This document shows, piece after piece, positions 24,085 through 34,790 of a stretch of DNA of 64,000 bases. The DNA is taken from NCBI RefSeq assembly GCF_000350225.1, contig NW_005179101.1, positions 38,192-102,191 of the forward strand. The letters are read 5' to 3'. This stretch comes from Chondrus crispus. Taxonomy: Eukaryota; Rhodophyta; Florideophyceae; Gigartinales; Gigartinaceae. The notes beneath the pieces are model-generated. The model had not been told where the DNA came from and did no database searches. It saw nothing but the letters and a program-made list of their open reading frames with translations. How positions within the stretch are numbered: position 1 is the first letter of the stretch; the number at the start of each line of letters is the position of its first letter. The translations under genes were made by a program, and so were the position numbers.

Positions 24085-26593
24085 ATGCGGAGACAGAAGC
24101 CCCTCCGTGCGGACGATCATGCCCCCTGGCTCGTCAGCGAGCTGGCGGTATATAACGCCGCGGGTTCATCCGATTCGGAGAGCACGTCTTCCGATTCTCC
24201 CCATGCGCTCCACACTGACCCCCCAATTCTTCCCCAACACTCCCCTGCGAACTCAGAAACCTCCTCCGACAGCGACGACGACATCCCCCTACAGCGGCTC
24301 TTCAACCAACCCATGGACGGTCATCGCGACACTTCTGCTGTGCGCGCGTACAGACAGCCGTTGAGCCCGCCTCGGGCTCCGGCAGCGACGCCGGTCGGTC
24401 CCCCCTTCCAACCGCAGCGACGCCTTCGCGACGGTCTGCAACCGTCCACTGGAGTGGCGGGGCCCGCGCAAGCGCCAATTGATTCGCCCGTACCGGTCGG
24501 TTCGCTACCGCTGGGCGCCCAAGCAACACAGTCCTCGCCGCTGCCCCTCGCGGGCGCGGCTCCAAGAACGGTCGATGCGGACCCGGGGCTCCCCGTGGAG
24601 CTGCCGCCGCCTCCCATGTCGCCGCTGCCCGCTGCGAGCACGCCGCTCACAAGGGCCGCTTCCGAGGCGCCGTACGCGGCGCCGGCGCCGTCGAGTAGCG
24701 TAGCGCTTGCACCGGCCGGACGGGGGGCGAAAACGTCGCTGGGGCGGGTATTCACCGCCCCGAGTACCCCGGCCTTGCTGCGCAGCGGCGTCGGCTCCGT
24801 ACGGTTGCTGTGGCCCGGGTCCTCGATGGACCACCGCCGCCGGCGCGCACGCCGACGCGCCGCGGGCCGCAAGCCTCCGATTGCGGTCGAGGAATATGTT
24901 CAGCGGAACTTGCTGGACGCGGCGAGGTTCGCGGCCATTCCGATGATGCCCGCGATCAAGACTCCGTCCGGGCGCGGTGCCGTGGCGCAAGAGAACCGCG
25001 CCGGCGCGTGGAAGGCGCGATGGCGTCACGCTCCGTGTCGGACGCCGGCCGCGGCGGGCAGTGACTTGCTCCATGTCCGCTGCGAGGGCGAGGAAAAGTA
25101 CCACGTCTCGCTGCTGAACCTCTTCGGTCGGTATCGCCGCTACGAGGACCTCGCGCCCGACGTCCGCTTGGTGGCCTTTCCGCGGCCTTTCGACAGCTGG
25201 CACAGCGTTGCGAACCGAGCGCGGTGGGGTGAGGACGCAGCGCGCGAGAGTCGGCTGCGCTGGCGCCGGGTGGACGATTTCTTCCACATGTGGCACAGCA
25301 CCGAGTTTTTCTCGGTGCCCAGCGCGGCGCGGCCTGTACCCCGCGCTCCCGACGAACTGGTCGACGTTCGAGGCGCCGGAGTACCTGTGCGTACCGACGC
25401 CGAGCGTCATGGCGTACGTGGCGGCGCATTGGTTGCCGCTCGGCCGATCGGAATCCGCAGAAACGGAGCGAACGCGCGTCTTGGTGGACGCGATCATGCT
25501 TTCGGAATGGGCAGTCTTGGCGTTCCTGTGCTTCTTACACGCCGCTCGCGAAGGACTGCCGTTCTTCACGAAGTGTCCCGACCCGCGGCTGATCGCACGG
25601 CGCGAGGAACCGTTCGGTGAGCGCGGCCTGCTCTTCTGCCTCTCGGCGGGGCTCATCGATTTAATCCGCTCGGTCGGTATCGCGGAGATCCTCGAGGGTA
25701 CGGCGTTTGACGCGACGTACGCGACGCAGCTGTTGGCCTTCACCGAGGGTATGGATTGGAGCGGCCGGCCGGACTTCGTGTGGTTCAGCTGGAACCAGCG
25801 GTGCACCTTACCGATGCCCTCCGGAGGCGAGGCCGAGACCGGTGCCGATGGTGGCAGCGCGGCCCCCGGTCCAGCGGACGCGGCCGTCGCGGTCGACGTG
25901 GACGGCGCAGTCGACGCGGTCGACGCGGGTGACACGGGCGGATTGCTTGCCTATGCCGATGTCGCGCCGCCGCGCGATGCTGGAATCGGTGCGGTGAGAA
26001 GCGTCGTCGAGACCGCGGTACGGGCCCGCGGCGGATCCGCTCGCGTGGCCTCGATCCAGAGCGACTCACCGAAGGGGTTGGTACCAGAGCGACGCGACTT
26101 AAGAGAACCCCCCGGTGTCGTGGGAATTTCGGCCCCCACCTCAAGCCCCCCACACATCAGCGTGGTGACCGGTACCGAAGGCGATCATCGTCCCGCTCTG
26201 ATGCCGCCTCCTTCGGCTCCGCAACCGTCCGGCCGGTCTTCCCCGGAGCGCCTCCGTGAGGAGGCCGCGTTCACTGCCCTGCAGTACGCTTGCTCCTTCG
26301 AGGGGGCAACAGTTCCTTCGTCGGTTGAGCAGGCGCTACTGCAGGCGCGCGAGTGGATGCACCAAGTCAAGCAGTTGAAGACGACCGTCGCGGCGCTCCG
26401 AGAGGCCTCCACCGCGGCGGACCGTGAGTGCGTCGAGCATCACGAGAAGCTCCGCAGCGTGCAGGACATCCTCGCGGTCGTCGGCCAACGTCTCGCGGCG
26501 CCGCCGATGCCTGCCGCTACGGTCGGGGCCTCGCACCCCGCGCCCGAACATGCCGCGGCGGCTCCGCCGGCTAAGCGCACGCGTCGTTCTTGA
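24085..26593 (+). pseudogene. Antisense accessory ORF of the retrotransposon, one frameshift
   Basis: This frame lies inside the LTR element but on the strand opposite gag-pol. It reads from 24085 in one frame to about 25325 and continues in another frame to 26593, about 835 codons in total. The first 230 residues are rich in Pro, Ser and Asp. A folded-looking part follows, with YHVSLLNLFGRYRRYED, RRVDDFFHMWHS, EAPEYLCVPTPSVMAYV and FTEGMDWSGRPDFVWFSWN. The C-terminus has a heptad-like helix (about 26330-26500) and ends in KRTRRS. I recognise no family. It is not a shadow of gag-pol, because pol ends at 26770 and the region has no minus-strand retroviral motif. Confidence 0.6.
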
Positions 26594-26769
26594 GCCCCGA
26601 CCCGTTGGTCGCCCCCTTTCGCATAGCCCATTAGGGGCTTCGCCCACAGTAAACAGAGCCGATTAGCGGTGGTCCTTGCCTTTTCCTTTTGGCACGCGCG
26701 GGCGGCAGTTCACGACGCGCGCGAGCGAGGTCGTCCTGACGGTTCGGCCATGCGAGGCCGGAAGGAGCG

Positions 26770-27775
26770 CTACGCGAGAGCGCTTGTCCGTCCTTGGCGC
26801 GTACGCCAATATCGGTCAATGAAAGGTTGCGGGAGCCCCTCGGAGGGCTCGTAGGTATCGTCGGAAGCGGCGTACCCGTACCAGCGAACCTTGTACTCGA
26901 TGCCGCCGCGGGTCATACGGTGTCCGACGATGTGGTCAACGACGTATTCCGCGCGGGGCGTTGCGGCTTGTGCGTCCGATGCGGATGGAATGGCCGAGGG
27001 GACAGTATCCCCCGGCCCGCGCGGCATTTTCGTGACGCGGTCGATGCTCAAGCGGTTCTCTACACCGTCCTGCTCTATGAGGACCGTGGTGTCCGTAGCG
27101 GAGCGCACGCGAAACGGCCCCTCTGTCTTTGGAAGAAGTTTGACAGAGAGCTCGTCCGTTCCGGTCGTACCTTGCGCACGCGTGCGTCGCTCGACGCTTA
27201 TCAACGGGCGGGGCGGGCGATCAACGTAGACAAAATCGCCCGCCACAACGACCGGACGGAAGCGGTCCTTCTTGTCAAAATTGTCCTTGTACCACTTTTG
27301 CGATGCGGTTAATTTCGTCCGAGCACGGTCGAGCGCGTCGCGAAGCTTGCGCAGCGTAGCGCGCTTGTACTGCACCGGGGTCCGCGGGTCCTCTCGATGG
27401 GTACCCGCGTCCTGCGGTACAGTACCGGGGAGAATAAAACCAGACGGTGGCCACGTTAACACCAGGTCGAACGGAGTCGTCTCCGTCGACCGGTGGACCT
27501 GCCTATTGTACGCGAAGGTCAGCGGCTGCACGTAGTCGTCCCAATCGCGCTGGTGCTCCTCCACGTAGTGCCGGAGGCGTTGCACCGGCGTGCGATTGAA
27601 CCGTTCGGTCTGCCCATTCGACTAGGGGTGGTAGGCCGTCGTGAGATAATGCCGCACCCCCAGGAGGGCGCATACCGCATCGAAGAATTTCGCAGCGAAC
27701 TGAGGGCCATTGTCGGTTAGTACGTAGCGCGGCGCTCCGTAAACGTAGACCCAGTTGTCCAAAAACGCGTTTGCG
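26770..27775 (-). pseudogene. Integrase core and chromodomain of the Gypsy element
   Basis: The integrase core shows YGAPRYVLTDNGPQF and then TTAYHP, followed by a TAG at 27622-27624 where a Gln is usual, and SNGQTERFN. Downstream come VQPLTFAYNRQVHRST and the C-terminal domain. Residues near the end, YVVDHIVGHRMTRGGIEYK and VRWYGY, form a chromodomain, which in chromoviruses guides insertion to marked chromatin. The HHCC zinc domain and first part of the core are missing because of the deletion that joins this region to reverse transcriptase. Confidence 0.85.
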
Positions 27776-29500
27776 ATAGTCAACGCAGAACCGCATGGTC
27801 CCGTCCTTTTTAGGGACGAAGACCACGGGGCTCGCCCACTCGGCCGATGTCGGTTCGATGACTCCCGCACGCAGCATGCGGTCCATTTCCTTCTTCTCCT
27901 TCTCGAGCGCGATGGGTCCGGCTCGGTAGGGTGCTTGGTAGATCGGCTTCGCACCGGGCTTCAGCTCGATGCGATGCTTCGTAGCATCGATCTTACCCAA
28001 GTGGCCGGACCACATGTCCTTGAACTCGGACAGCATGTCCATAATTTCCGACCGGACGGTACTGTCTTCTGCACCAATATGGACGTCTTCTTCCGACGAG
28101 CGGGTCTTCTCCGCGTCCGTATCGGTCCGCTCATCCGCGTTAGCGGGATTGCCACTGTGGGCGTCGTCCGTTTCCGGTTCTTCGCGTCGCGCGCCTCCTC
28201 CCGTAGCGGTGGTGGATTTAATTCTGCCATCGTCCGTAACGGGTCCTTCTCATCGCGCACATTCCCCCGCGGGTGGGGAATTAATCCTGCCTTCGTCCGT
28301 AGCAGATTCTTCGCGACGCGCGTATCCTTCCGTAGCGGTGGAGGATTTTCTTCTGCCATCGTCCGTAACTGGTTGTTCGCGTCGCGCCTGTTCCTCCGTA
28401 GCGGTCGAGGAATTATTTTTGTTCCCTCCCCCTTCCTTACCGTCGGCCTCTCCGGGGACCGGCACGCCAAGTGTCAGGATGTGTGTCGGGGATGGCAACG
28501 CGAGACCAACAACGGTATGCTTGGCGACGTGGGCCGCGCGGTTTCCGAAGTTGCTAACAAGCACCGTAAACGGCTCGACCGGGAAGAGGTCCATGACCCC
28601 CTGGGCCATCAGGCATAAATTCTTATGCGCCGTTTTGGGGTGGTTTTGCAGGAAGCAAAGCCCCCCAACCGGTGTTGCGACGCGTACCATCGCTTGGGTC
28701 ATCGGGGGTATCGTGACCCCCTTGACCACGCGAATTTTCCGTGACGGTACGTTCGTCGGGAACTGCGCGCGCTTCCGGTCGGCCGAATTTTCCTCCTGTG
28801 GGAGCTGCTGCGACGGTCCCCTCGAGGCCATCTTGCGGTCGTGCCTCGAGGGAGTGACTCCCGTCAGCGCTACGGACGGCGCATGATGGAACAGCACATT
28901 CCTCTGCGGTGGCAGGATCGCCTTCACGTGGCGATCCAGGAACGTGGTTCCGAGGATACAGTCCACCGCAAGGTTGGTGACGACCAAGAACGGTACGCGC
29001 GCGACGAACTCACCGATCCGGACGTACAGCTTGAGCTCGCCGAGGGCCTTCATCGACCTATTCGAAGCGTCGATGAGCGGCGCGCTCCGCGCGGACTGGA
29101 TGGCAGCGCGCCACGGTTCTGCCACACAGCGTAGGTGGATTAGATTCGGGCCGGCGCCCGAATCTAGAACCGGCGTGATGGCGCGCATCATCGCGCGTCG
29201 TTGTCCGACCGTTGCGGTGACCTTATAATGTTGCTTCTCGAAGAAGCAAATTGCCGCTTCGTCCGGTTGGCTCTGCGATTGCGCGCGTACCGAGGCGGTC
29301 GACGGGGTGCCTTGTTTATTGAGGCTTGGCACGGGGAGGATCGTCGACGCCTCTACGCGTCCTCCCCGGCTTCCCGCGTCAACCCAAGGTCCTCGGGCCC
29401 CTCGTCTGTCGGCGGTAGCGCAGATTCTTCCGATTGGACGGTCTCGCGCGGCTCGACCACGTTGATGCCCGTAGGAGCCTGCGCACGCGAATTTCGCCAA
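27776..29500 (-). pseudogene. Protease and N-terminal reverse transcriptase
   Basis: The aspartic protease active site is seen as VLDSGAGPNLI at about 29143-29175, followed by the flap-side ILGTTFLDRH. A linker of tandem repeats follows, with a TGA at 28250-28252 where neighbouring repeats have CGA (Arg). Reverse transcriptase then starts with HRIELKPGAKPIYQ, PVVFVPKKDGTMRFCVDYRK and breaks off. The palm (YxDD), RNase H and integrase zinc domain are absent. The frame overlaps the end of gag by 148 bases in a different phase, consistent with frameshift expression of pol. Confidence 0.85.
28179..28430. repeat. Minisatellite in the protease-RT linker
   Basis: Four imperfect copies of a roughly 63-base unit, each with CCATCGTCCGTAAC or a variant, encode on the minus strand a repeated linker of the type TATExxARREExxTDDGR. 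Confidence 0.75.
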
Positions 29501-32500
29501 GCGGACGGCGGCTGACGCTCGAACGGCGAACCCGGGCGGAGACCTTGACGGATCCGAAGCTTTTGATAATTGGCCTCGCGGGCCTGCAAAAGCTTCGAAC
29601 GCAGCGCGCTATCCGCCACCACAGGACATTGCTCCTGTCGGTGGGTCAGGTCCAGACAGAACTGACACGGAAGGGGTCCAGGTAATCCTTGATTGAAGAA
29701 CCGGACCCGCTGGTTCTGTACTGGCCTTCCGTACGGATATGCGCGCGCGTGACCTTGTTGGGCGGGCGCCATCGGCGCGCCCGCCGGGGACGAGGCAGGT
29801 GACGGATGGTAGCTAGTCGGCGGCGAGCTAAGCGAGCTCGGCGTCGCCGACTGGTCCGTCACCGCCTGTATCTCCTCCGTTTCGGTTCCGCGCGCTGTCG
29901 GGAGTTCAGATAGGGACTTGACCGACAGCACGGGCCTTGTCCGCGAGTTGCGCGTGAATTTTCTCACCGAATCGGACGGTGCTTGAGGCGACGCGAACGA
30001 GGTCGCCTGTCTTCGAGCCGAGCGGTGCGTCTCGCCTATCGCTTGCGCGCAGCGTGCCACCCCTTGGTAATCCACGCCCGGATGCGTCGCGAGATAATTC
30101 CGCACCTGCGCGCACGTCGCTGGCAGAAGTCCCTCCACGAAAAGGGACTTCAAGCGCCTGTCCGAAAATACGGTTCCGCAGCGCAACGCCTTGTCCCACA
30201 ACTGGTTACTGTACACCTCCTCCGTCATATTTGAGCTCTGACGGAAGGAGGTGACATCACCGACCGCTTCGGAAATAACTTCGTCCGTGTAGTGCAATGC
30301 GCCTGTTAGGCAGAGACCAAGGTCCGACGGTCCAACACAAACAACAGCAACAAAAACAACAACTGCCCACGGCACAGCGCTACGGAGTGTTCGAAGCTCC
30401 CTATCCTCTTTAAGCGGGTTTGCGGCCCGCAGTAGCTCGGATCCCTGATAGGGGGGGTAAAGAGAAGGGCCTAGCCCGGGATCGGTAAATGGTGGTAGAG
30501 ACTTGTAAAGGCAACTGCTCGACGAGTTCGGAGGGGTGTTTAGATAAACCTGGTCCGATGGGTCGTAAATCCAATGCTCGAAGAGCGCCTTGTACACCTT
30601 ATACCCTTGATAAGGTCTTCGACGGGGACGTCGCAACGTAGCCCGTCGGGAAAGAAGAAAACGTAGCAGCGCTACACCGTCGTACTGCCCGATGGCAAAG
30701 TACCAACAACGGATCGGTCGCAACCAGATTCCGATGGAACCAACACTGAGAAAAGCACCACTGCTGCACCAACACAGAAGCCCGATGGCAAATGACGTCA
30801 CGTTGCGGATCGCAATCCTACAAGGTGGGACCAACTCAAGATTAAGAGAAATTAGGATAGGGAAATAAAGGAAAATTGATAAGGAAAAAGGGAACCCCCG
30901 AGCGCTGAAGGATGCCGTAGGCTTAGGTAAAAGGGGAGCGTCTTGGTAGAGACGGACTTCGACCAAGGCGACATTCAACTCCGGCAACTCGGGTTAGATT
31001 GGGAAATGAAGGGAAAAGAAAGGGGACCCCCGAGCGCTGAAGGATGCCGTAAGCTTAGGTAAAAGGGAGCGTCTTCGTAGAGACGGACTTCGACCAAGGC
31101 GACATTCAACTCCGGCAACTCGGGTTGGTTTATTGACTTGTTCGGTCAAAGGGCTAAGTTATATAGAGCCCCGCCGGGGCGAGTACAGTAGCTCCCGGCT
31201 CTAGATTCTAAATCTAATTAGTAAATAAATTAAATAATTAAAATAATCGTGCGCTTCGTCGCACACGTGTGTCTCCCAAACCCGGACTACAGTATCCAAT
31301 TTTTTTCCTTTTTCACTTCCTTTCATCCCCCTACCCGAGACGGGTATTGCACTACAGTCCGTGGTGTACGTGCGTAATAAAAAGTTAACGACTTCCGCGT
31401 AGGTTTCGAGCATCTCGCGCTGCTCCGCATCGACCGCCATGGTGTTTCCGTGTAGCCTGGACTGGAGCAAGGCGTGAGCCTGCCCAGTCAAATAGAACTG
31501 GAAACACTATACGGCCGCGCCTTCGCTGACCCCATTGTGGTCGCAGGCCATCTTGAAGCGCGCGAGAAATCCTAGCACCGCGATTGGATCTTGACCACCG
31601 AGCGTGTGGGTTTTCAGCTGGACGTCCAACTTCTTCCGATACCGGTTAACTCGCCGCGCGGTACTCGCGTCGTAGAGCGCGCTTCGATTTTCCAGCCTAT
31701 ACGTGCGGTAGTCGACGGCCTTGGTGAACAGGTCGTTCAGCGGCCTGATCACCGGCAACCGTTTCATATCCCGCCTCGGGGCAGACCGGCGGTCTCTGCC
31801 CCTGCGGTGGCGGTCTCCTTCTCCGCCGGGGCTACTGTAGCCCTCCGGATCGGAGTCTTCTCGCCGGAACCGACGTCAGTCGCGCGCATTGCGACCTCTG
31901 CGGTCGCTTCTGCGCGATTCGTCCGACTCGGTGTCCTCGTCATCGGAGGGGTATCCACCTCCTCCGGCATCGCGGTATCGCGTATAGCGTCCGTCGTGGT
32001 TCTTGCGCGTCGCCCTGTGGCGACGTCTTGTGTCTTCTTCCTCGGAGGGGTTTTCTGTACCCTCCGAGGTGTAGCCTTGAGCGCCGGGTGCGCTTCTTCT
32101 GCTCGACCGATACGGCTGTCGCTTTTCTGTCGCGAAGCGCCCCAGGCGGTTTTCTGTCCCGCGGGGGCCAGCCGTATCGGCGAGTACGGGAGGGCCATTT
32201 TCTGTGGGCCCTCCTGTAGCAGCATAAATTGGTGGGAGGTAAATGGTCTTACCCTCCGGGTGAGGGGCCATTGTACCTATCCCGGGTGCGGCGCCGATCG
32301 GTTCAGCGTGCGTTAGCGTAGAATCCGGAGCGGTTGAGTCGCGCTGCTCGCGTGCGTCGACTCCTGCTCTGGCGAAGGTCGTGGCCAGACGATTGACCAC
32401 GGCGGAGCTGATCGCTCCCTTTAGAGTCGTACCGGACGGGGATTCTTCATCCACAGTGGTGAGCGCGGTCACCACCTCGCATTGGACTTGAGCGGGTAGA

Positions 32501-32889
32501 AGTTCGTCCAAAAGCGGTGGTATCGCGCTGCGTACGTGCGCGTCCACGAGCGCGGGCACCGTTCGGTCGAGGCATACGCGCGCTACCTGGGGGAGTTCCG
32601 TAGCGAGGAACTCCTCGACCCAGGCCTGGATGCGCGGCTGAATCGCATCGACCATCCATTGGACGCGATTCTCAGTGCCTGCCGACACGGCCGGCGTGAC
32701 ATCCGATGCGGACGCTCGCGTGCGGCCCGGTCGCGGTGGCGGTCGCAGCAGGGCTTCCGGGTTCTCCACCCGGGGGCGCGGTGCGCCACTGCCACTGCGA
32801 GTGCTCAGACGCCCAGAGGCGGAGTCTCCCCCTTCTTCCGGTCGGTTCATCGTCGAATACGCTTCGCGATCGACGCGGTGATTTCTCAA
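29353..32889 (-). pseudogene. Gag gene, interrupted by a solo LTR
   Basis: The gag frame runs from 32889 to 31357 and resumes at 30282 after the inserted LTR, ending at 29353, about 820 codons. Two stops lie in frame: TGA 31876-31878 and TAG 31507-31509. The N-terminal half is disordered and charged. The middle holds a capsid-like region with VDYRTYRLENRSALYD, RRLKSLFVEGLLP and RNYLATHPG. The C-terminus has a zinc-knuckle-like CQFCLDLTHRQEQC at about 29635-29680. The frame reads cleanly across the inserted LTR when one GTCCG copy is removed, so gag was intact when that LTR arrived. Confidence 0.8.
30288..31356. repeat. Solo LTR, family C, in gag
   Basis: This 1,069-base insertion starts TGTAGTGCAAT and ends with its reverse complement ATTGCACTACA. 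GTCCG flanks it on both sides (30283-30287 and 31357-31361). It contains a direct repeat of about 104 bases (about 30890-30993 and 31020-31123), each copy containing CCGAGCGCTGAAGGATGCCG. No coding region is seen, so it is best read as a solo LTR of another family. Confidence 0.85.
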
Positions 32890-32964
32890 CCCTTTCCGTC
32901 CGTACGGTTCTGCGCGCGATCGAGCGACTACCCGTGCGGCTCAACCTCAAGGGTTATTCCTGCC

Positions 32965-32976
32965 ACAAGAGTACCA
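32965..32976 (-). other. Candidate primer binding site
   Basis: On the minus strand, TGGTACTCTTGT begins three bases inside the 5' LTR. TGG would pair with the CCA end of a tRNA primer. Which tRNA is not clear. Confidence 0.45.
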
Positions 32977-32979
32977 AAA

Positions 32980-33645
32980 TGTGGGATAACTCCTCTCCGC
33001 CCTGGGTTGGGTGAGAGGCAGAGGCTATAGCGAGGGAGCACGCGGCGTGGACGCGACGCGCTAATTGAACCGATCGGACGAGCTCGCGAAAAGGGAGTGG
33101 TTCACTGGCCAGTTACGCGCAGTCGCCCCGTGGTGCGTGAACGGGAGCGACCAGTAACGGGTTAGAAGCCAGCGCGCGCGATAGACAACCGAAACAGACG
33201 TATATAGGCGCAAAAGGGACGGGGGCGAGCTTGCCCCAGTTTACTGGTGGGGACGGGTGTCAGGTCTTAACCTCTCAGAGGGACGCCTCGGACACCTGTC
33301 CCAGTATACAGTACCTGCCGCCTAGTGCGTACCAGGTACTGTACGCCATTAAAAAAACTAGCGCCTCAATTCATAATTACCGCGCGGACGCTGCAGCTAC
33401 ACGTGTGTACTACTGTACACACGCGCTGCTTAGAGACTGCCGCACGGATGCCACGTGTGCTAGCGTACACGCGTAATACTAGCAGACTACCGCTTGGCCG
33501 ACACGTGCACTACTGTACACGTACGCCAGATTACGACCGCTCGGCATGCGCGCGCGCTCGCTACACGTGGGCACAACTGCCCACGTGTATACCGTACACG
33601 GTCGTCCGATGACCTCCGTGCGCTCGCGCCGGTCATTATACTACA
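32980..33645 (-). repeat. 5' LTR of the Gypsy element (family A)
   Basis: This 666-base LTR is nearly identical to 23330-23993 and is followed by the second AGTAT copy at 33646-33650. Differences cluster at the copy of GCCGCATGTGCTCG and in a CG-dinucleotide run. Confidence 0.95.
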
Positions 33646-33650
33646 AGTAT

Positions 33651-34271
33651 AACACATCTACAGTACGGAACGGACTTCTGAACGCCTTCCTCGAACCTAG
33701 ATAACAAGTTCTCCAATAAAATGGGTGTAAACGGCGGGTTTGCAGCACCAGCATTGATATTTGCTTCATTACATTCCCAAGTTCCAGTAGATCTGAACGT
33801 TTCATCTTGCAGGTCCTCACTGCAGTATGTATCAAGGACGCCACTTTCATTAAAGCAGTCTGCAAATAGCTCCGCAGTAACTCGACTTGTCACACTCCAC
33901 AACTCATACAAAGATCTAGGTGCTATCCAGCTAGTAAGAAAATCACCGCGGGAATGCTTTCTTCTAATTGCGTTTTGCAGTGCTTTAAGAAAATCGGGAC
34001 AGCGTATACCAGGAATTTCATCTTCACGGTCAAGGTTTGGGGGGTGTTGTGAAACTATACGGCCTGTGAAGCTCGGCGTCGTTTCAGCACGAAGTCTTTG
34101 ATAATACCGATTCCACATTTTCGCTGCCAGCTTCCCATTCACAAGAAACACACGGTGCTGTTTTTGCCTAGAGAGAGGAAATGAGACGCGGTAGTATTGT
34201 TGTTTGCAACTTGTGCCTCGGATGTGCAGCAGAACAACATATGTGTTCGCTTCCAGTGCCGAAAAAAACAA
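33651..34271 (-). pseudogene. PCIF1-like (NPPF) N6-adenine methyltransferase, 5' part
   Basis: The key feature is ANPPF at about 33729-33743, the catalytic motif of the PCIF1 class of N6-adenine methyltransferases. In PCIF1 this enzyme methylates cap-adjacent adenosine. The residues before it, VTAELFADCFNES then DTYCSEDL and STGTWE, resemble the PCIF1 order of an ELFASPFN-like block, a DxxFGSxG-like block and the NPPF loop. The match is by motif memory only. The frame is open upstream of 34271 but no good ATG was found, so the true start is unknown. The retroelement splits the gene after RCVI; the rest is at 22949-23329. Apart from that insertion no stop is seen. Confidence 0.55.
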
Positions 34272-34790
34272 CCCTTGTGTAAGATGTAGTAGACATGATG
34301 TTGGAAGATGATTTTACAAGAAACGAGGGAAGCGACACCCCTACCACAGCGCCGAAAAGGTCAACCTAGGGACGTAGAAGGCTGCAGTGTAGTTGAAGTA
34401 CCGTAGTAGAGAGGTATGGTACTGCGCACGAGCTTTCATTGTGTGAAAGAGGCCTTTTAGTTCAACTTGCAGTTGAGGCCCTGTATCTGCGGTTCCAGAT
34501 GTGAGTTTTCAATTTCTTCTCTGCCAGATTATCGTGGTGCTCTTTCTGAGCAAAATTGTCGTCATACAACTACGAACACGGCCAGCTGAGTAGAAAAAAC
34601 AAGAGTAACAGCTGGGCTGGCCGACTCCAAGCAGACCGTTGACCACGAAGATGACCGTTCTCAGGAGCATGCAAGGCTCGCCTATATCACCCGACATCTA
34701 ATTTTACTTATATTTTTGAGACAAGAGAATATGGCATAACGACCCCGCCATGAGCGTTTTGCACTAAAATATGGTCAAAATCTACTTAGG
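34272..34790. other. Spacer between methyltransferase-like and transposase-like genes
   Basis: About 520 bases. The minus frame of the methyltransferase-like gene stays open for some distance, so its N-terminus may extend here. Nothing else is recognised. Confidence 0.35.

Larger units (their letters stand above)
23330..33645 (-). mobile_element. Ty3/Gypsy chromovirus-like LTR retrotransposon, 10.3 kb
   Basis: Two direct LTRs (23330-23993 and 32980-33645) with TG...CA ends enclose the element. A 5-base duplication, AGTAT, flanks it at 23325-23329 and 33646-33650. Gag, protease, partial reverse transcriptase, integrase and a chromodomain read on the minus strand in Gypsy order. The LTRs differ by about seven substitutions and one 2-base indel, so insertion was fairly recent. 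The element is defective: reverse transcriptase is fused to integrase by an internal deletion near 27770, several stops are present, and a solo LTR lies in gag. A long frame of unknown function lies antisense between the chromodomain and the 3' LTR. Confidence 0.95.

Noticed and set aside
28179-28430. CRISPR-like array
   Set aside because: The repeats are tandem, without unique spacers, and lie in a retrotransposon coding region of a eukaryote.
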